Shown: positions 27,239-37,286 of the stretch, piece after piece
Position numbering within the stretch: position 1 is the stretch's first letter
Layout: every line of letters starts with the position of its first letter
NCBI GenBank assembly: GCA_030123625.1
Contig: CP126121.1
Coordinates: 3,450,179 to 3,514,178, forward strand
Length of the DNA stretch: 64,000 nucleotides
DNA from: Nitrospira sp.
Lineage (GTDB): Bacteria; Nitrospirota; Nitrospiria; Nitrospirales; Nitrospiraceae
Reading direction: 5' to 3'
Position numbers and translations under genes: made by a program
Notes under the pieces: model-generated
Database searches by the model: none
Told to the model about the DNA's origin: nothing
What the model saw: the letters and a program-made list of their open reading frames with translations, nothing else

Positions 27239-28174
27239 GTGACGTTCCAAGAACTTATTCTTGCCCTCCATCGATTCTGGGCCGATCAAGGCTGCGTCGT
27301 TCATCAACCCTATGATATGGAGATGGGGGCCGGGACGTTCCATCCAGCCACATTTCTGCGATCACTCGGACCGGAACCTTGGCGGGCTGCCTATGTGCAG
27401 CCATGCCGCCGTCCGACGGATGGCCGCTATGGTGAAAACCCTAATCGTCTTCAACACTATTACCAATACCAAGTGGTACTGAAGCCTTCTCCAGACAATA
27501 TTCAAGAACTCTATCTAGAGAGTCTGGCCCGGCTGGGTATCAATCCCAAGGAGCACGACATTCGCTTCATCCAAGACGATTGGGAGTCGCCGACGCTGGG
27601 TGCGTGGGGACTTGGGTGGGAAGTGAGGCTGGATGGGATGGAGATCACCCAGTTTACGTACTTTCAGGAAATCGGCGGGATTGAATTGGCTCCGATCACC
27701 GGCGAAATCACTTATGGCACGGAGCGCATTGCCATGTACCTCCAAGGAGTAGACAACGTCTTTGATCTCGCTTGGACCGACAGCGTGACGTATCGGGACA
27801 TACATCACGAGACGGAGGTGCAAGGATCGCGCTACAATTTCGAGGAAGCGGATGTCACGATGCTCATGCAAGCCTTCCAGGCGAATGAAGCGGAGTGCAA
27901 GCGATTGCTGGCACAGACCGACCGGCGTCTGACGCTGCCGGCGTATGACTACTGCATCAAATCATCCCATGTGTTCAATCTTCTCGATGCCCGCGGAGCG
28001 ATCAGTGTCGCCGAACGGACGGGTTACATCGCGCGGGTGCGGGCACTGGCCAGGCAGTGCGCCGAGCGTTATATCGACGAGAGGGCTGCAATGGGCCATC
28101 CGCTGTTGAATCGCGAGAATAGAGCCGTGAAGTCGGTCAGACCCCGATCGAAGGTCGGAGCGGGCCGAGCGTAA
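27239..28174 (+). CDS. glyQ: Glycine--tRNA ligase alpha subunit
   Basis: The 311-residue catalytic subunit of the bacterial alpha2beta2 glycyl-tRNA synthetase activates glycine with ATP. The opening '[18 protein letters not shown]', '[19 protein letters not shown]' and '[25 protein letters not shown]' are family hallmarks, the last containing class II motif 2. The start is GTG 27239. The C-terminal 15-20 residues are basic. glyS follows 6 bases later. Confidence 0.97.
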   Translation: MTFQELILALHRFWADQGCVVHQPYDMEMGAGTFHPATFLRSLGPEPWRAAYVQPCRRPTDGRYGENPNRLQHYYQYQVVLKPSPDNIQELYLESLARLGINPKEHDIRFIQDDWESPTLGAWGLGWEVRLDGMEITQFTYFQEIGGIELAPITGEITYGTERIAMYLQGVDNVFDLAWTDSVTYRDIHHETEVQGSRYNFEEADVTMLMQAFQANEAECKRLLAQTDRRLTLPAYDYCIKSSHVFNLLDARGAISVAERTGYIARVRALARQCAERYIDERAAMGHPLLNRENRAVKSVRPRSKVGAGRA

Positions 28175-28180
28175 CAGGTT

Positions 28181-30370
28181 ATGGCGACGCAAAAGAAAAC
28201 TGGACGCCGGAGCGCCGTGCCGAAGAAAGGCAAGGTGATCTCCTCACCTACCGTGGCCGAGTTGCTGCTGGAAATCGGCGTTGAAGAACTTCCCTATCAG
28301 TTTATTGCTCCTGCGCTGGCGTCACTCAAGGAATCAGCCGAACGTCTATTCAACGATCAGCGGCTCACCTTTCAGTCTGTCCGCACCATGGGAACGCCGC
28401 GCCGACTCACGATAGTGGTCGATGGTCTGGCGGCGAGACAGGCTTCCATGGTGAAAGAAGCGATGGGGCCATCGAAGGCCGTCGCGTTCGACCAAACCGG
28501 TCAGCCGACCAGGGCTGCCATTGGATTTGCTGCAGGGCAGGGTGTCGCGGTTCAGGAACTCCAAGTACGTCAGACTCCGAAGGGAGAGTACCTTTTTGCC
28601 GTGAAACGTGAAGAAGGTCATCCAGCTGCCGCTGTGCTGATCGATACACTGCCGCAACTGGTGTCGAACCTCGCATTTCCCAAAGCGATGAAATGGAATG
28701 AGACCGGTGTGCGCTTTGCCCGTCCGATCCGGTGGCTAGTGGCGCTCTATGGAGGCTCGGTGCTTCCGATCGAAGCGGCCGGCATTAAAGCATCGAATCA
28801 GACGAAAGGCCATAGGGTCTTGGGCGGCGGGAAGTGGGTATCTATTCGAGATGCTGCCTCCTATATCAGGACGTTGGAGCGCCAGGGCGTCATTGTCGAC
28901 CCGCAGCGCCGCCGCAACCTGATCGAGGAACAGATCGCCGCCATTTGCGATAAGACCGGATTTCAGTTGAACGAAGACGAAGCCCTGCTCGATCAGGCGG
29001 TGTACTCGACGGAGCAGCCCATCTCGGTCATCGGGTCGTTCAAGGACGCTTATCTGGATGTGCCGGAGGAGATTCTGATCACTTCGATGAAGGAACACCA
29101 AGGATTTTTTTCCTTGCGTCAGAAGAATACCGGCAAACTCGCGGCTCATTTCATTGCCGTGGTGAACAACCGTGCTAAGGACATGGCGCTCATTCGCGAA
29201 GGCAACGAGCGAGTGCTGGCGGCCCGATTGGCCGACGCGAAGTTCTTTTTCGACGAAGATCGGAAGGTGCGCCTCGAAGAGCGGACGAAGAAGTTGGGTG
29301 GAGTAACTTTCCACCGGAAGCTCGGTACGATGGCGCAAAAACAGGAGCGAGTGAGGAAACTGGCCGGCTTCATTGTCGGGCTCCTGTATCCTGGGCAAGA
29401 TGAACTTCGACAAGTTTGTAATCGAGCGGCGTCGTTGTCCAAGACCGATCTCGTGACCGGTATTGTGGGTGAGTTTCCAGAGTTGCAAGGCATCATGGGC
29501 GGCGAGTACGCACGTCATGATGGAGAATCTGCTGCGGTGGCTCACGCCATTCGAGAGCAGTATCTTCCCAAGGCGATTGAAGGAGAATTGCCCACAACGC
29601 CGGCGGGACAGATTCTTTCCTTAGCCGATCGGCTGGATACCATTGCTGCGTTTTTTCACGTCGGTATCGTGCCGACCGGATCGGAAGATCCTTTTGCGCT
29701 TCGACGACATGCAACGGCGATTGTTCGGATTATTCTTGAAGCGAATCTTCGAATGGATTTATCGCAATACATTACTCATTCAAGAAATCTCATATCCGAT
29801 GACGGCTTCAAGGGGCTGCCGGATTCTGCGCAACAAGGCGTACGTCGAACCACTGAATTCATCCTGGACCGTGTTCGACATTACGGTCGAATGATTCACC
29901 GCTTGAGAGACGATATTGTCGATGCGGTACTCCAGCCGGTTCGTGACAAGCCGCTGGATCTCGTCGATCTTGTGCAGAAGATGAGAGCCCTCGAAGCCGT
30001 GACGAAGAAGCCGGAATTCGATCCCTTGATCGTCGGTTTCAAGCGGACACATCGGTTGGTGGAAAAGGAACAGTGGGAACGCCGATCAGTCGATGCGGCG
30101 ATGTTTCAGCATCCGTCTGAGTTGGCGCTTCACAAGGCGGTCTCCGACGAGCGAGGGAGGATGGGATCGGCCTTGGAAATGGGCGACTATGACAAGGCGC
30201 TGGATTCCTTGGTAGGGCTCAAGGCTGTCATCGATGACTTTTTTGCGGCAGTGATGGTGAATACGGAAGATCAGGCTATCCGAGGCAATAGACTGTCGCT
30301 GCTCAAAGAGGTCGATGAGTTGTTCATGTCGTTCGCGGACTTTTCTCAGATTATGGTACAAGGGCGGTAG
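28181..30370 (+). CDS. glyS: Glycine--tRNA ligase beta subunit
   Basis: The 729-residue subunit recognises tRNA-Gly and has an HD-like central part and a C-terminal anticodon-binding region. Recognisable motifs are 'LLLEIGVEELPYQFI', 'FPKAMKWNETGVRFARPIRWLVALYG', 'LLADRLDTIAAFF'-like 'SLADRLDTIAAFFHVG' and 'PTGSEDPFALRRHATAIVRI'. About 30 N-terminal residues are basic and precede the conserved start. Length is normal for the family. Confidence 0.97.
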   Translation: MATQKKTGRRSAVPKKGKVISSPTVAELLLEIGVEELPYQFIAPALASLKESAERLFNDQRLTFQSVRTMGTPRRLTIVVDGLAARQASMVKEAMGPSKAVAFDQTGQPTRAAIGFAAGQGVAVQELQVRQTPKGEYLFAVKREEGHPAAAVLIDTLPQLVSNLAFPKAMKWNETGVRFARPIRWLVALYGGSVLPIEAAGIKASNQTKGHRVLGGGKWVSIRDAASYIRTLERQGVIVDPQRRRNLIEEQIAAICDKTGFQLNEDEALLDQAVYSTEQPISVIGSFKDAYLDVPEEILITSMKEHQGFFSLRQKNTGKLAAHFIAVVNNRAKDMALIREGNERVLAARLADAKFFFDEDRKVRLEERTKKLGGVTFHRKLGTMAQKQERVRKLAGFIVGLLYPGQDELRQVCNRAASLSKTDLVTGIVGEFPELQGIMGGEYARHDGESAAVAHAIREQYLPKAIEGELPTTPAGQILSLADRLDTIAAFFHVGIVPTGSEDPFALRRHATAIVRIILEANLRMDLSQYITHSRNLISDDGFKGLPDSAQQGVRRTTEFILDRVRHYGRMIHRLRDDIVDAVLQPVRDKPLDLVDLVQKMRALEAVTKKPEFDPLIVGFKRTHRLVEKEQWERRSVDAAMFQHPSELALHKAVSDERGRMGSALEMGDYDKALDSLVGLKAVIDDFFAAVMVNTEDQAIRGNRLSLLKEVDELFMSFADFSQIMVQGR

Positions 30371-30432
30371 GTCGGATCGGACGGAAGACGGACTGTCTCC
30401 AACAAAGATTGGGAACAACAACGGGGATTGTC

Positions 30433-30924
30433 ATGGATCAGCCGATGACGGACGATCGCCGTCGGGCGGACAAGATCCGACGATTTTCTCTTGCGGTCTC
30501 GCTGGTCCTGATGGTGCTCTGCAATGCCATTCTTCTCGGTGGACTCGCGCTCAGCGGCATTAATCTGGACGACTTGGTCAAGACGCCCGATTTCTTCAAT
30601 GCCAAGCAGGATGTATGTCTTCGGCTCTCATGGCAGTCAGTGCCCGGAGCACATGAACCGGTTCGGCTCTGTTCGGAGTGGCTCAATCTTGCCGATCCCA
30701 GTGGAAAGCCTCATTATCTCCAGCCCGACACGAAGCTTAAGAAGGGGCTTGACGGCCAGTACTACGTCGATCAAGGTATTCAGGCTGACTATCGGTTATT
30801 GATGCTGATGCTGTTTGTCACCGCGATTATTATCGGTGGCGTCAGGGCGAAGTGGTTCTTGGTAAACCGCTATCGGCTCCGTCTGGAATCAACCGACGGC
30901 CGTCGCGCGTCGTCTGCTCATTGA
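30433..30924 (+). CDS. Small two-helix membrane protein
   Basis: The 163-residue protein (MDQPMTDDRRRADKIRRF) has membrane helices at about 19-40 and 119-138, with a 75-residue extracytoplasmic loop between them containing two cysteines (in 'DVCLRLSW' and 'VRLCSEWL'). I recognise no family. ATG 30433 is used instead of the upstream in-frame ATG because the latter begins a low-quality leader. It follows glyS by 62 bases and could be in the same transcript. Confidence 0.7.
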   Translation: MDQPMTDDRRRADKIRRFSLAVSLVLMVLCNAILLGGLALSGINLDDLVKTPDFFNAKQDVCLRLSWQSVPGAHEPVRLCSEWLNLADPSGKPHYLQPDTKLKKGLDGQYYVDQGIQADYRLLMLMLFVTAIIIGGVRAKWFLVNRYRLRLESTDGRRASSAH

Positions 30925-31012
30925 TACGCACTTTTTCTAGGAGGCTACGGAGAACTCGGTAGATGCGGCAATATGGCCGAAGTTTCCGTACGGTGTTAAT
31001 GCCAGATAACGT

Positions 31013-31267
31013 CAGGATGCTCCCAAAGGCTGTCCAGCAAGGCCACAGCGAGGTCCGCGACGCGACGAAGAAGGAGCGTCATGCCTGTGGACGGGCGCCC
31101 TCGGCTTCGCCGCGAGGCGAGCGAGTCGGTGAGCACCCAATGTCTTCGAGGCGAGGCGTAGCCTTTTTTACCCACCCGCCCCGAGCTGCTCCGCAGCTCT
31201 GGCCCGGTGGTACGTTGAGCCGCTGAGCGATGCGAGAACGCCGCCGGCGGACTTTTTCAGCATCCTG
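31013..31267. repeat. Dispersed repeat with inverted ends, upstream of ppdK
   Basis: CAGGATGCTC-CCAAAGG at 31013 is mirrored by CTTTTTCAGCATCCTG ending at 31267, giving imperfect inverted ends about 255 bases apart. The interior is GC-rich with several short self-complementary blocks. The element ends 16 bases before the ppdK start and would be transcribed with it if the promoter lies upstream. An 87-residue frame inside it (30963-31226) has repeat-like composition and is not a supported gene. Confidence 0.5.
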
Positions 31268-31283
31268 CGGGAAGGAGACTCAC

Positions 31284-34082
31284 GTGGCAAAGAAATACGT
31301 CTACTATTTCGGTGACGGCAAAGCCGAGGGCACGTCGAATATGAAGGAACTGCTCGGCGGAAAGGGCGCTGGATTAGCCGAGATGACCAATTTGGGTATC
31401 TCGGTCCCGCCGGGGTTTACGATTTCCACCGAAGCCTGCGTCGAATATTACAGGATCGGCAAACAATTCCCCCCCGGAATGTGGGATGCCACCTTGCAGG
31501 CGCTCAAACGCGTGGAACGTTCGATGGGGATGGGATTCGGCAATCCTGAACGGCCGTTGCTGGTTTCTGTCCGATCCGGCGCGCGCGCCTCGATGCCGGG
31601 CATGATGGACACGGTATTGAACGTGGGTCTTACGACCAAGACGGTCGAGGGTCTCGCGGCCAAGACCCGCAACGATCGCTTTGCGCAGGACAGTTATCGA
31701 CGATTTGTGTCGATGTTCGGCAGTATCGTGATGGGTGTGCCGCGCGAGCATTTCGAAGCGATTCTCAAGCACAAGAAGACAGAAGTCGGTGTCGCGCATG
31801 AAACCCATTTGGATGCCAGGCACCTCCGCGAATTAGTGGCGAGTTTCAAAGCTCTCATCAAAGAGGAAACGAAAAAAGACTTTCCGGATGAACCGCTGGA
31901 ACAGCTGCGGCTGGCGATCAATGCGGTATTTTCCTCCTGGTTCGGCGCCCGCGCCATTACCTATCGCCGGTTGTACGGCATTCCCGATTCCTGGGGAACC
32001 GCGGTCAACGTGGTGGCGATGGTGTTCGGGAACATGGGAGAAACAAGCGGGACCGGCGTCGCGTTTACGCGAAGCCCGAGTTCCGGGGATCGGGCATTCT
32101 TCGGTGAGTGTTTGATGAATGCTCAAGGGGAAGATGTCGTTGCCGGGATCAGAACGCCCCTGCCGGTGAGCGCGTTATCGAAAAACGTTCCGGAAGCCTA
32201 CAAAGAACTCGAACACACCTATAAGAAGCTCGAGAAACACTACCGGGATATGCTTGACCTCGAATTCACGATCCAGGAGGGCAAGCTCTATATGTTGCAG
32301 ACCCGTGTCGGGAAGCGGACGGGAATCGCGGCGGTCAAGATCGCGGTCGACATGGTGAAAGAAGGGTTGATCTCAAAACAGGAAGCCGTGCAGCGCATCG
32401 GGGCCGACCAACTGGCGCAGTATCTTTACCCGATTTTCGACACAAAGGAAGAGTCGAAATCCAACCCGCTCGGCAAGGGGTTGCCGGCCGGGCCCGGCGC
32501 AGCGGCGGGCAAGATTGCATTGAATCCCGACCGTGCGGTTGAACTGAAGACTGCCGGCAATCGCGTCGTGCTCGTCAGGCAGGAGACGAGTCCTGATGAT
32601 ATCCATGGGATGAACGCGGCGGCCGGCTTCTTAACGGCACGCGGCGGGATGACGTCTCATGCAGCCGTGGTGGCGCGGCAGATGGGCAAGGTCTGCGTCG
32701 CGGGATGCGAAGCCGTCGAAGTGCTGGATAGTCAGACCGTGAAGATCGGTGCCAAAACGTTTAAGGAAGGAGATTATCTCTCGATTAATGGATCGACCGG
32801 CAATGTCTATGAGGGCGATATTCCGGTCGTCGAATCCGAAATTATTCAGGTGATTCAAGGGAAACTCGATCCCAAGCAGTCGGACAAGTATCAACGGTTC
32901 GCCACGATTCTGTCCTGGGCCGACAGTTTCCGCAAACTTCGCGTCCGTGCCAACGCCGATGTGCCGGACCAGGCAAATATCGCCAGGGGCTTCGGCGCGG
33001 AAGGTATCGGTCTCTGCCGCACGGAACACATGTTCTTTGCCGAAGATCGCATTCCGATCATGCAGAAGATGATCTTGGCCCGAACGAAAGAGGAGCGTGA
33101 AAAATACCTGGATCAGTTATTGCCGTTGCAGAAACAAGACTTTGTCGGACTCTACCGAGAGATGAAGGGCTATCCTGTCACGATTCGCTTGCTTGACCCA
33201 CCGCTCCATGAGTTTTTGCCCAAGCGGGAAGAACTGATGGTTGAAATCGCGCAGCTGGAATTGACGGGCAATGATGGAGCCAAGCTGGAAGAAAAACGGC
33301 GGCTCCTCGCCCGAGTGGAAGAACTCCATGAGTTTAACCCGATGCTCGGTCTTCGTGGATGCCGGTTGGGCATTACGATGCCGGAGATTACGCGCATGCA
33401 GGCGAGGGCGATCATGGAGGCCGCCTGCGAATTGGCGAAAGAGGGCGCGAAGATTGTACCGGAAATCATGATTCCACTCGTGGGCATGGTCTCGGAGATG
33501 AAGTCCCAGAAAGATCTGATCCGTGAAGTGGCCCAGGAAACGATGAAACGCTGTGACATCAAGCTGCCGTACCTGATCGGGACGATGATCGAATTGCCCC
33601 GCGCAGCCGTCACTGCCGAACATATCGCCGAAGAAGCCGAATTCTTTTCTTTCGGGACCAACGATTTGACGCAAACGACATTCGGGTTTTCGCGCGATGA
33701 CGCGGCCAAATTCATCGATTATTATCGAACCGTCGGCATCATGGAGTCCGACCCGTTTGCCGTGTTGGACAGGGAAGGCGTCGGATCGCTGATGAAACAG
33801 GCTGTTGCCGGAGGTCGTCAGACGCGATCCGATATCAAACTGGGCATATGCGGAGAGCATGGGGGCGATCCAAGCTCAGTAGAGTTCTGTCATGAACTGG
33901 GCCTGGATTATGTGAGTTGTTCTCCGTACCGAGTACCGATCGCCAGGCTGGCCGCCGCCCATGCGGCGCTGGCCGAGGCAGACGCCGAGAAGTCTAAGAA
34001 AGTCGCTACTTCGTCACGAGTGAAGTCGACGAGGACCAAATCAAGTCGCCGTCGATCCCGCGTGGCCCGCAAGGCACGGTGA
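31284..34082 (+). CDS. ppdK: Pyruvate, phosphate dikinase
   Basis: The 932-residue enzyme reversibly converts pyruvate, ATP and phosphate to PEP, AMP and pyrophosphate. It has an N-terminal ATP-grasp domain ('GGKGAGLAEMTNLG', 'SGARASMPGMMDTVLN'), a central phosphohistidine domain with His459 in 'GGMTSHAAVVARQMG', and a C-terminal PEP/pyruvate barrel ('GLCRTEHMFF', 'FSFGTNDLTQTTFGFSRDD', 'GICGEHGGDP'). The start is GTG 31284 after GAAGGAG. The last 35 residues, after the conserved 'RLAAAHAAL', are rich in Lys, Arg and Ser and extend past the usual end. The gene overlaps ribD by four bases. Confidence 0.96.
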   Translation: MAKKYVYYFGDGKAEGTSNMKELLGGKGAGLAEMTNLGISVPPGFTISTEACVEYYRIGKQFPPGMWDATLQALKRVERSMGMGFGNPERPLLVSVRSGARASMPGMMDTVLNVGLTTKTVEGLAAKTRNDRFAQDSYRRFVSMFGSIVMGVPREHFEAILKHKKTEVGVAHETHLDARHLRELVASFKALIKEETKKDFPDEPLEQLRLAINAVFSSWFGARAITYRRLYGIPDSWGTAVNVVAMVFGNMGETSGTGVAFTRSPSSGDRAFFGECLMNAQGEDVVAGIRTPLPVSALSKNVPEAYKELEHTYKKLEKHYRDMLDLEFTIQEGKLYMLQTRVGKRTGIAAVKIAVDMVKEGLISKQEAVQRIGADQLAQYLYPIFDTKEESKSNPLGKGLPAGPGAAAGKIALNPDRAVELKTAGNRVVLVRQETSPDDIHGMNAAAGFLTARGGMTSHAAVVARQMGKVCVAGCEAVEVLDSQTVKIGAKTFKEGDYLSINGSTGNVYEGDIPVVESEIIQVIQGKLDPKQSDKYQRFATILSWADSFRKLRVRANADVPDQANIARGFGAEGIGLCRTEHMFFAEDRIPIMQKMILARTKEEREKYLDQLLPLQKQDFVGLYREMKGYPVTIRLLDPPLHEFLPKREELMVEIAQLELTGNDGAKLEEKRRLLARVEELHEFNPMLGLRGCRLGITMPEITRMQARAIMEAACELAKEGAKIVPEIMIPLVGMVSEMKSQKDLIREVAQETMKRCDIKLPYLIGTMIELPRAAVTAEHIAEEAEFFSFGTNDLTQTTFGFSRDDAAKFIDYYRTVGIMESDPFAVLDREGVGSLMKQAVAGGRQTRSDIKLGICGEHGGDPSSVEFCHELGLDYVSCSPYRVPIARLAAAHAALAEADAEKSKKVATSSRVKSTRTKSSRRRSRVARKAR

Positions 34083-35197
34083 CCAATCGCCCTCAGGACC
34101 TGCGCTACATGACTCTGGCCCTTCGCCTGGCGGCGAAGGGCAGGGGGACGGCTCACCCGAATCCGATGGTCGGCGCGGTGGTCGTCAAGCGAGACAAGAT
34201 CATCGGGCAAGGTTTTCATCTCAGACCCGGCACTCCTCACGCGGAAATTCTCGCGCTACGGCGAGCCGGGAAGCTCGCTCAAGGCGCCACGTTGTACGTG
34301 ACGCTTGAACCCTGCTGTCATCTCAAGAAGCGGACTCCCCCTTGTGTGCCTGAAATCCTTCGCTCCGGCGTCCGCCGTGTGGTGGTCGCGATGCAGGATC
34401 CGAATCCATCGGTAAAGGGAAAAGGTGCCGCAGCGCTTCGGCAGGCTGGACTCGTGGTCACGGTCGGAGTGGCCTGCTCTGAAGCGGAAGCACTGAATAA
34501 GCCGTATTGCCATTGGATGAAAACAGGTCGTCCCTATGTGATCCTCAAGGCAGGCATGACGCTTGATGGAAAGCTAGCCACGGCGACAGGCGAGTCGCGA
34601 TGGATTACCGGTGAACGATCCCGTCGCGAAGTCCATCAACTTCGCGGTGACGTGGATGCCGTTCTCATCGGACTCGGAACAGTTCTGGCTGATGATCCAT
34701 CACTGACGGCGAGGACAGGACCGCGACTGGAACAATTGGCACCGCGACAGCCTCTTCGGATTGTGGTCGATAGCCGACTGCGCATTCCGGTCAAGGCGCA
34801 AGTCTTGGCACAACAAGACAAGGCTAAAACGATTATCGCCACCACTGCAGCAGCATCGGCGGCTCGGCGATCTGTCTTACAAAGGAAAGGCATAGAGATT
34901 CTCACCTTGCCTGTCCTGCAGGGCCGTGTTTCGTTGCCCGCTCTCCTCAAGCAGCTGGGCCGGCGCGGTATCATGTCGCTCCTCGTGGAGGGAGGGAGCG
35001 AGGTCAATGCGGCGATGCTGAAGGCCCAGTTGGTCGATCATATTCGCCTCTACGTGGCGCCGTTGCTTCTCGGCGGTCAGAATGCCAAGGGGGTGATCGG
35101 GGGAACAAGTCCGGCACGACTCGCAGGCGCGATCGAGTTACGACACGTGGTGACGAGGTCCATCGGCAATGATGTTGTGGTGGAAGGAGATCTATGA
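34079..35197 (+). CDS. ribD: Bifunctional riboflavin biosynthesis deaminase/reductase RibD
   Basis: The 372-residue protein deaminates the pyrimidine intermediate and then reduces its ribosyl side chain. The N-terminal deaminase has zinc ligands in 'PHAEILAL' (H54-A-E56) and 'LEPCCHLKKRTPPC'. The C-terminal reductase starts near 'GRPYVILKAGMTLDGKLATATGESRWIT' and ends with 'LLVEGGSEVNAAML'. The start is GTG 34079, overlapping the ppdK stop. Coupling of ribD to ppdK is unusual; ribE lies four genes downstream in the same run. Confidence 0.96.
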   Translation: MTNRPQDLRYMTLALRLAAKGRGTAHPNPMVGAVVVKRDKIIGQGFHLRPGTPHAEILALRRAGKLAQGATLYVTLEPCCHLKKRTPPCVPEILRSGVRRVVVAMQDPNPSVKGKGAAALRQAGLVVTVGVACSEAEALNKPYCHWMKTGRPYVILKAGMTLDGKLATATGESRWITGERSRREVHQLRGDVDAVLIGLGTVLADDPSLTARTGPRLEQLAPRQPLRIVVDSRLRIPVKAQVLAQQDKAKTIIATTAAASAARRSVLQRKGIEILTLPVLQGRVSLPALLKQLGRRGIMSLLVEGGSEVNAAMLKAQLVDHIRLYVAPLLLGGQNAKGVIGGTSPARLAGAIELRHVVTRSIGNDVVVEGDL

Positions 35198-36483
35198 TCG
35201 CCTGGATACGACTCATCAGCTTGGCAGTGGTTCTCGGCGGCGGATTGAAGTCCGGCCTCGCAGAGGTCCCGGCACCGGTCGTCGAGAGTCTTGCCTCACT
35301 CGTGGCCCGGTACCTAGAGACCCGTGACAGTGACGAAGCTGGTCAGTTGCTGCAGCGCATTCTCTCCGACAAGAGCGCGACCGTCGAAACAGTCTCTCGG
35401 ATCATAAGGGACGGACGAACCTATCAGAGCCAACCTGTCGGAAATCTCCCCGATGAGCAGATCGTAATCCGTGGACAGACGTATCCATTGTCCTTGCTCG
35501 TCCCACCGGCGTACCACGCTTCGAAGGCCTATGCGCTCGTCATATGTCTGCATGGATTCGGTTTTACCGGCGAGGAATATTTGGCGCGATGGCGAGCACG
35601 GCTGGGCGAAGACTATTTATTGGCCTGCCCCACCTATCCCTCCGGTGCGTGGTTTACAAGGCGCGCCGAGGAGCTGGTGCTGGAGACGATCCGCGAAGTT
35701 GAACATCGTTACCATATCGATGCCGACCGGGTGTTTCTCACGGGCATGTCGAACGGCGGGATCGGTGCGTGGCTGATCGGGATGCATCATGCGCCATTAT
35801 TTGCCGGCCTCGCGCCGATGGCGAGCGGGTTGGATGATGTGCTGATGCCGTTTTTAGCGAATCTTCGCAACACACCGGTCTATATTATCCATGGAGCCAA
35901 AGATCGGGTGATGCCGGCGGACCTCAGCCGATCAATCGCCCGAGAGCTGGACGCGCTTGGCTACCCGTATGTGTATCGTGAACATCAACGGGAGCATCCC
36001 ATGGCTGGCGGACACTATTTTCCCAGGGAGGAGTTGCCGGATCTTGTCGCCTGGTTCAACCGTCAGCGCCGTGAACCCTTGCCGACCAGACTGACCGTCG
36101 TGCGTGATGGCAGCCATTTTCAATCGTTCAACTGGATCCGCCTCGATGCGACCGATCCGATCGCGGCTTTTTCGGAAGATTTGGTGGACAAACGCGATGA
36201 ACGAATCAAGCGTCGGATGTATGCCAGGCTTGACGCCTCGATTGTCGAAACCAATCGGATCGAAGTGAAAGCCGAGCATGTTCAGCGGTATAGCTTATTC
36301 CTGAACGAACAGTTGATCGATGTTTCCAAACCACTTACGGTGGTGACGAACGGCCGTCTCTCGTTCGAGGGAATCGTGACACCATCGATCGAAACCTTAT
36401 TGAGACAAGCCAGATTGCGACACGATCCTGAACGACTCTTCTCCGTTCATCTCGCGATTGCCATAGCGAAGCCGGCTTCATGA
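35194..36483 (+). CDS. Secreted alpha/beta-hydrolase, esterase/depolymerase type
   Basis: The 429-residue protein has a signal peptide (about 1-23) and an alpha/beta-hydrolase domain from about 90 to 290. The oxyanion segment is 'VICLHGFGFTG', the nucleophile elbow G-M-S186-N-G-G, a candidate acid D237 in 'IHGAKDRVMP', and a candidate His in 'EHPMAGGHYF'. This layout fits the LpqC/PHB-depolymerase-like and feruloyl-esterase-like group. The C-terminal 130 residues form a separate beta-rich part. It overlaps ribD by four bases and the next gene by four. The substrate is unknown. Confidence 0.8.
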   Translation: MIAWIRLISLAVVLGGGLKSGLAEVPAPVVESLASLVARYLETRDSDEAGQLLQRILSDKSATVETVSRIIRDGRTYQSQPVGNLPDEQIVIRGQTYPLSLLVPPAYHASKAYALVICLHGFGFTGEEYLARWRARLGEDYLLACPTYPSGAWFTRRAEELVLETIREVEHRYHIDADRVFLTGMSNGGIGAWLIGMHHAPLFAGLAPMASGLDDVLMPFLANLRNTPVYIIHGAKDRVMPADLSRSIARELDALGYPYVYREHQREHPMAGGHYFPREELPDLVAWFNRQRREPLPTRLTVVRDGSHFQSFNWIRLDATDPIAAFSEDLVDKRDERIKRRMYARLDASIVETNRIEVKAEHVQRYSLFLNEQLIDVSKPLTVVTNGRLSFEGIVTPSIETLLRQARLRHDPERLFSVHLAIAIAKPAS

Positions 36484-37286
36484 TCGCACGGCGGCTCCAT
36501 CCTGTGACGCCCATGCTGGTCGCATGGATTAGTATGGGGATCCTGTCGTCTGTCGGGTATGGCCGGTCCGAAGCATGCACGTTGCCTCCGGATCATGCCG
36601 GACTCACATTTCCCGTCGAACGAGTGAATCCAGTCTGGACATGCCGATTGCAAGCCGTCATCCAGAATCACACGACAGAGAGCAAGCTCGGGCCGATCCG
36701 AACGACCCTATCGGAATCGATGTATCGGCATCTGCTGGATCATCCTCCTGTTACGGCGACGTTGATCCGGCGTCTGAAGCTGGGTCGGTACCAGTCGGAA
36801 GCGCGAGGCCCCGACCGTTTCTGGGGCGATGACGGCGAGGGGACGAAAGGCATCGTTGAGCTTGTGTACGAGGATTCCGCGTCGCGTATTTATTTTCTTG
36901 ATGGCACTCATGAAAGCCGGCTGCTTCCCCACGTGACGGGGAAAGCGGTCGTTTTTCTCAGGATGAATGTGATAGGAGATCCGAACAGGAATGAAGCAAT
37001 GGACAGCACATTAGTGGCATATACCAAGCTGGATAACCGTTTTCTGTCAGGATTGCTTTCCCTCCTGCATCCGCTTGTTGCGGGGATCGTCACCAGCCGG
37101 TTGCAGAAAGGGGTGGAGACGGTCGATCGATTGGGGATGGCGATGAAGCGGGATCCTCAACGGGTGTTGTCTGAAGCGGAGAAGCCGCCGTCTTTGCCGG
37201 AACCTCATGTGGCGTTTCTGAAACGGGTGCTGGGCGGCCGACAGGGCACCGACCAAGCCGGTCCGGACGATCGATTGATCCCATGA
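36480..37286 (+). CDS. Exported protein of unknown function (268 residues)
   Basis: A hydrophobic segment at about 10-28 with a following Cys looks like a signal sequence. The body has 'WTCRLQAVIQNHTTESKLGPIRTTLSE' and a membrane-like patch at about 190-208. I recognise no family. It overlaps its two neighbours by four bases each, so it is translated with the hydrolase and the MFS transporter, which suggests a shared envelope function. Confidence 0.7.
   Translation: MIARRLHPVTPMLVAWISMGILSSVGYGRSEACTLPPDHAGLTFPVERVNPVWTCRLQAVIQNHTTESKLGPIRTTLSESMYRHLLDHPPVTATLIRRLKLGRYQSEARGPDRFWGDDGEGTKGIVELVYEDSASRIYFLDGTHESRLLPHVTGKAVVFLRMNVIGDPNRNEAMDSTLVAYTKLDNRFLSGLLSLLHPLVAGIVTSRLQKGVETVDRLGMAMKRDPQRVLSEAEKPPSLPEPHVAFLKRVLGGRQGTDQAGPDDRLIP

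Noticed and set aside
30963-31226. 87-residue open frame before ppdK
   Set aside because: It lies in a dispersed repeat with inverted ends and has low-complexity composition.
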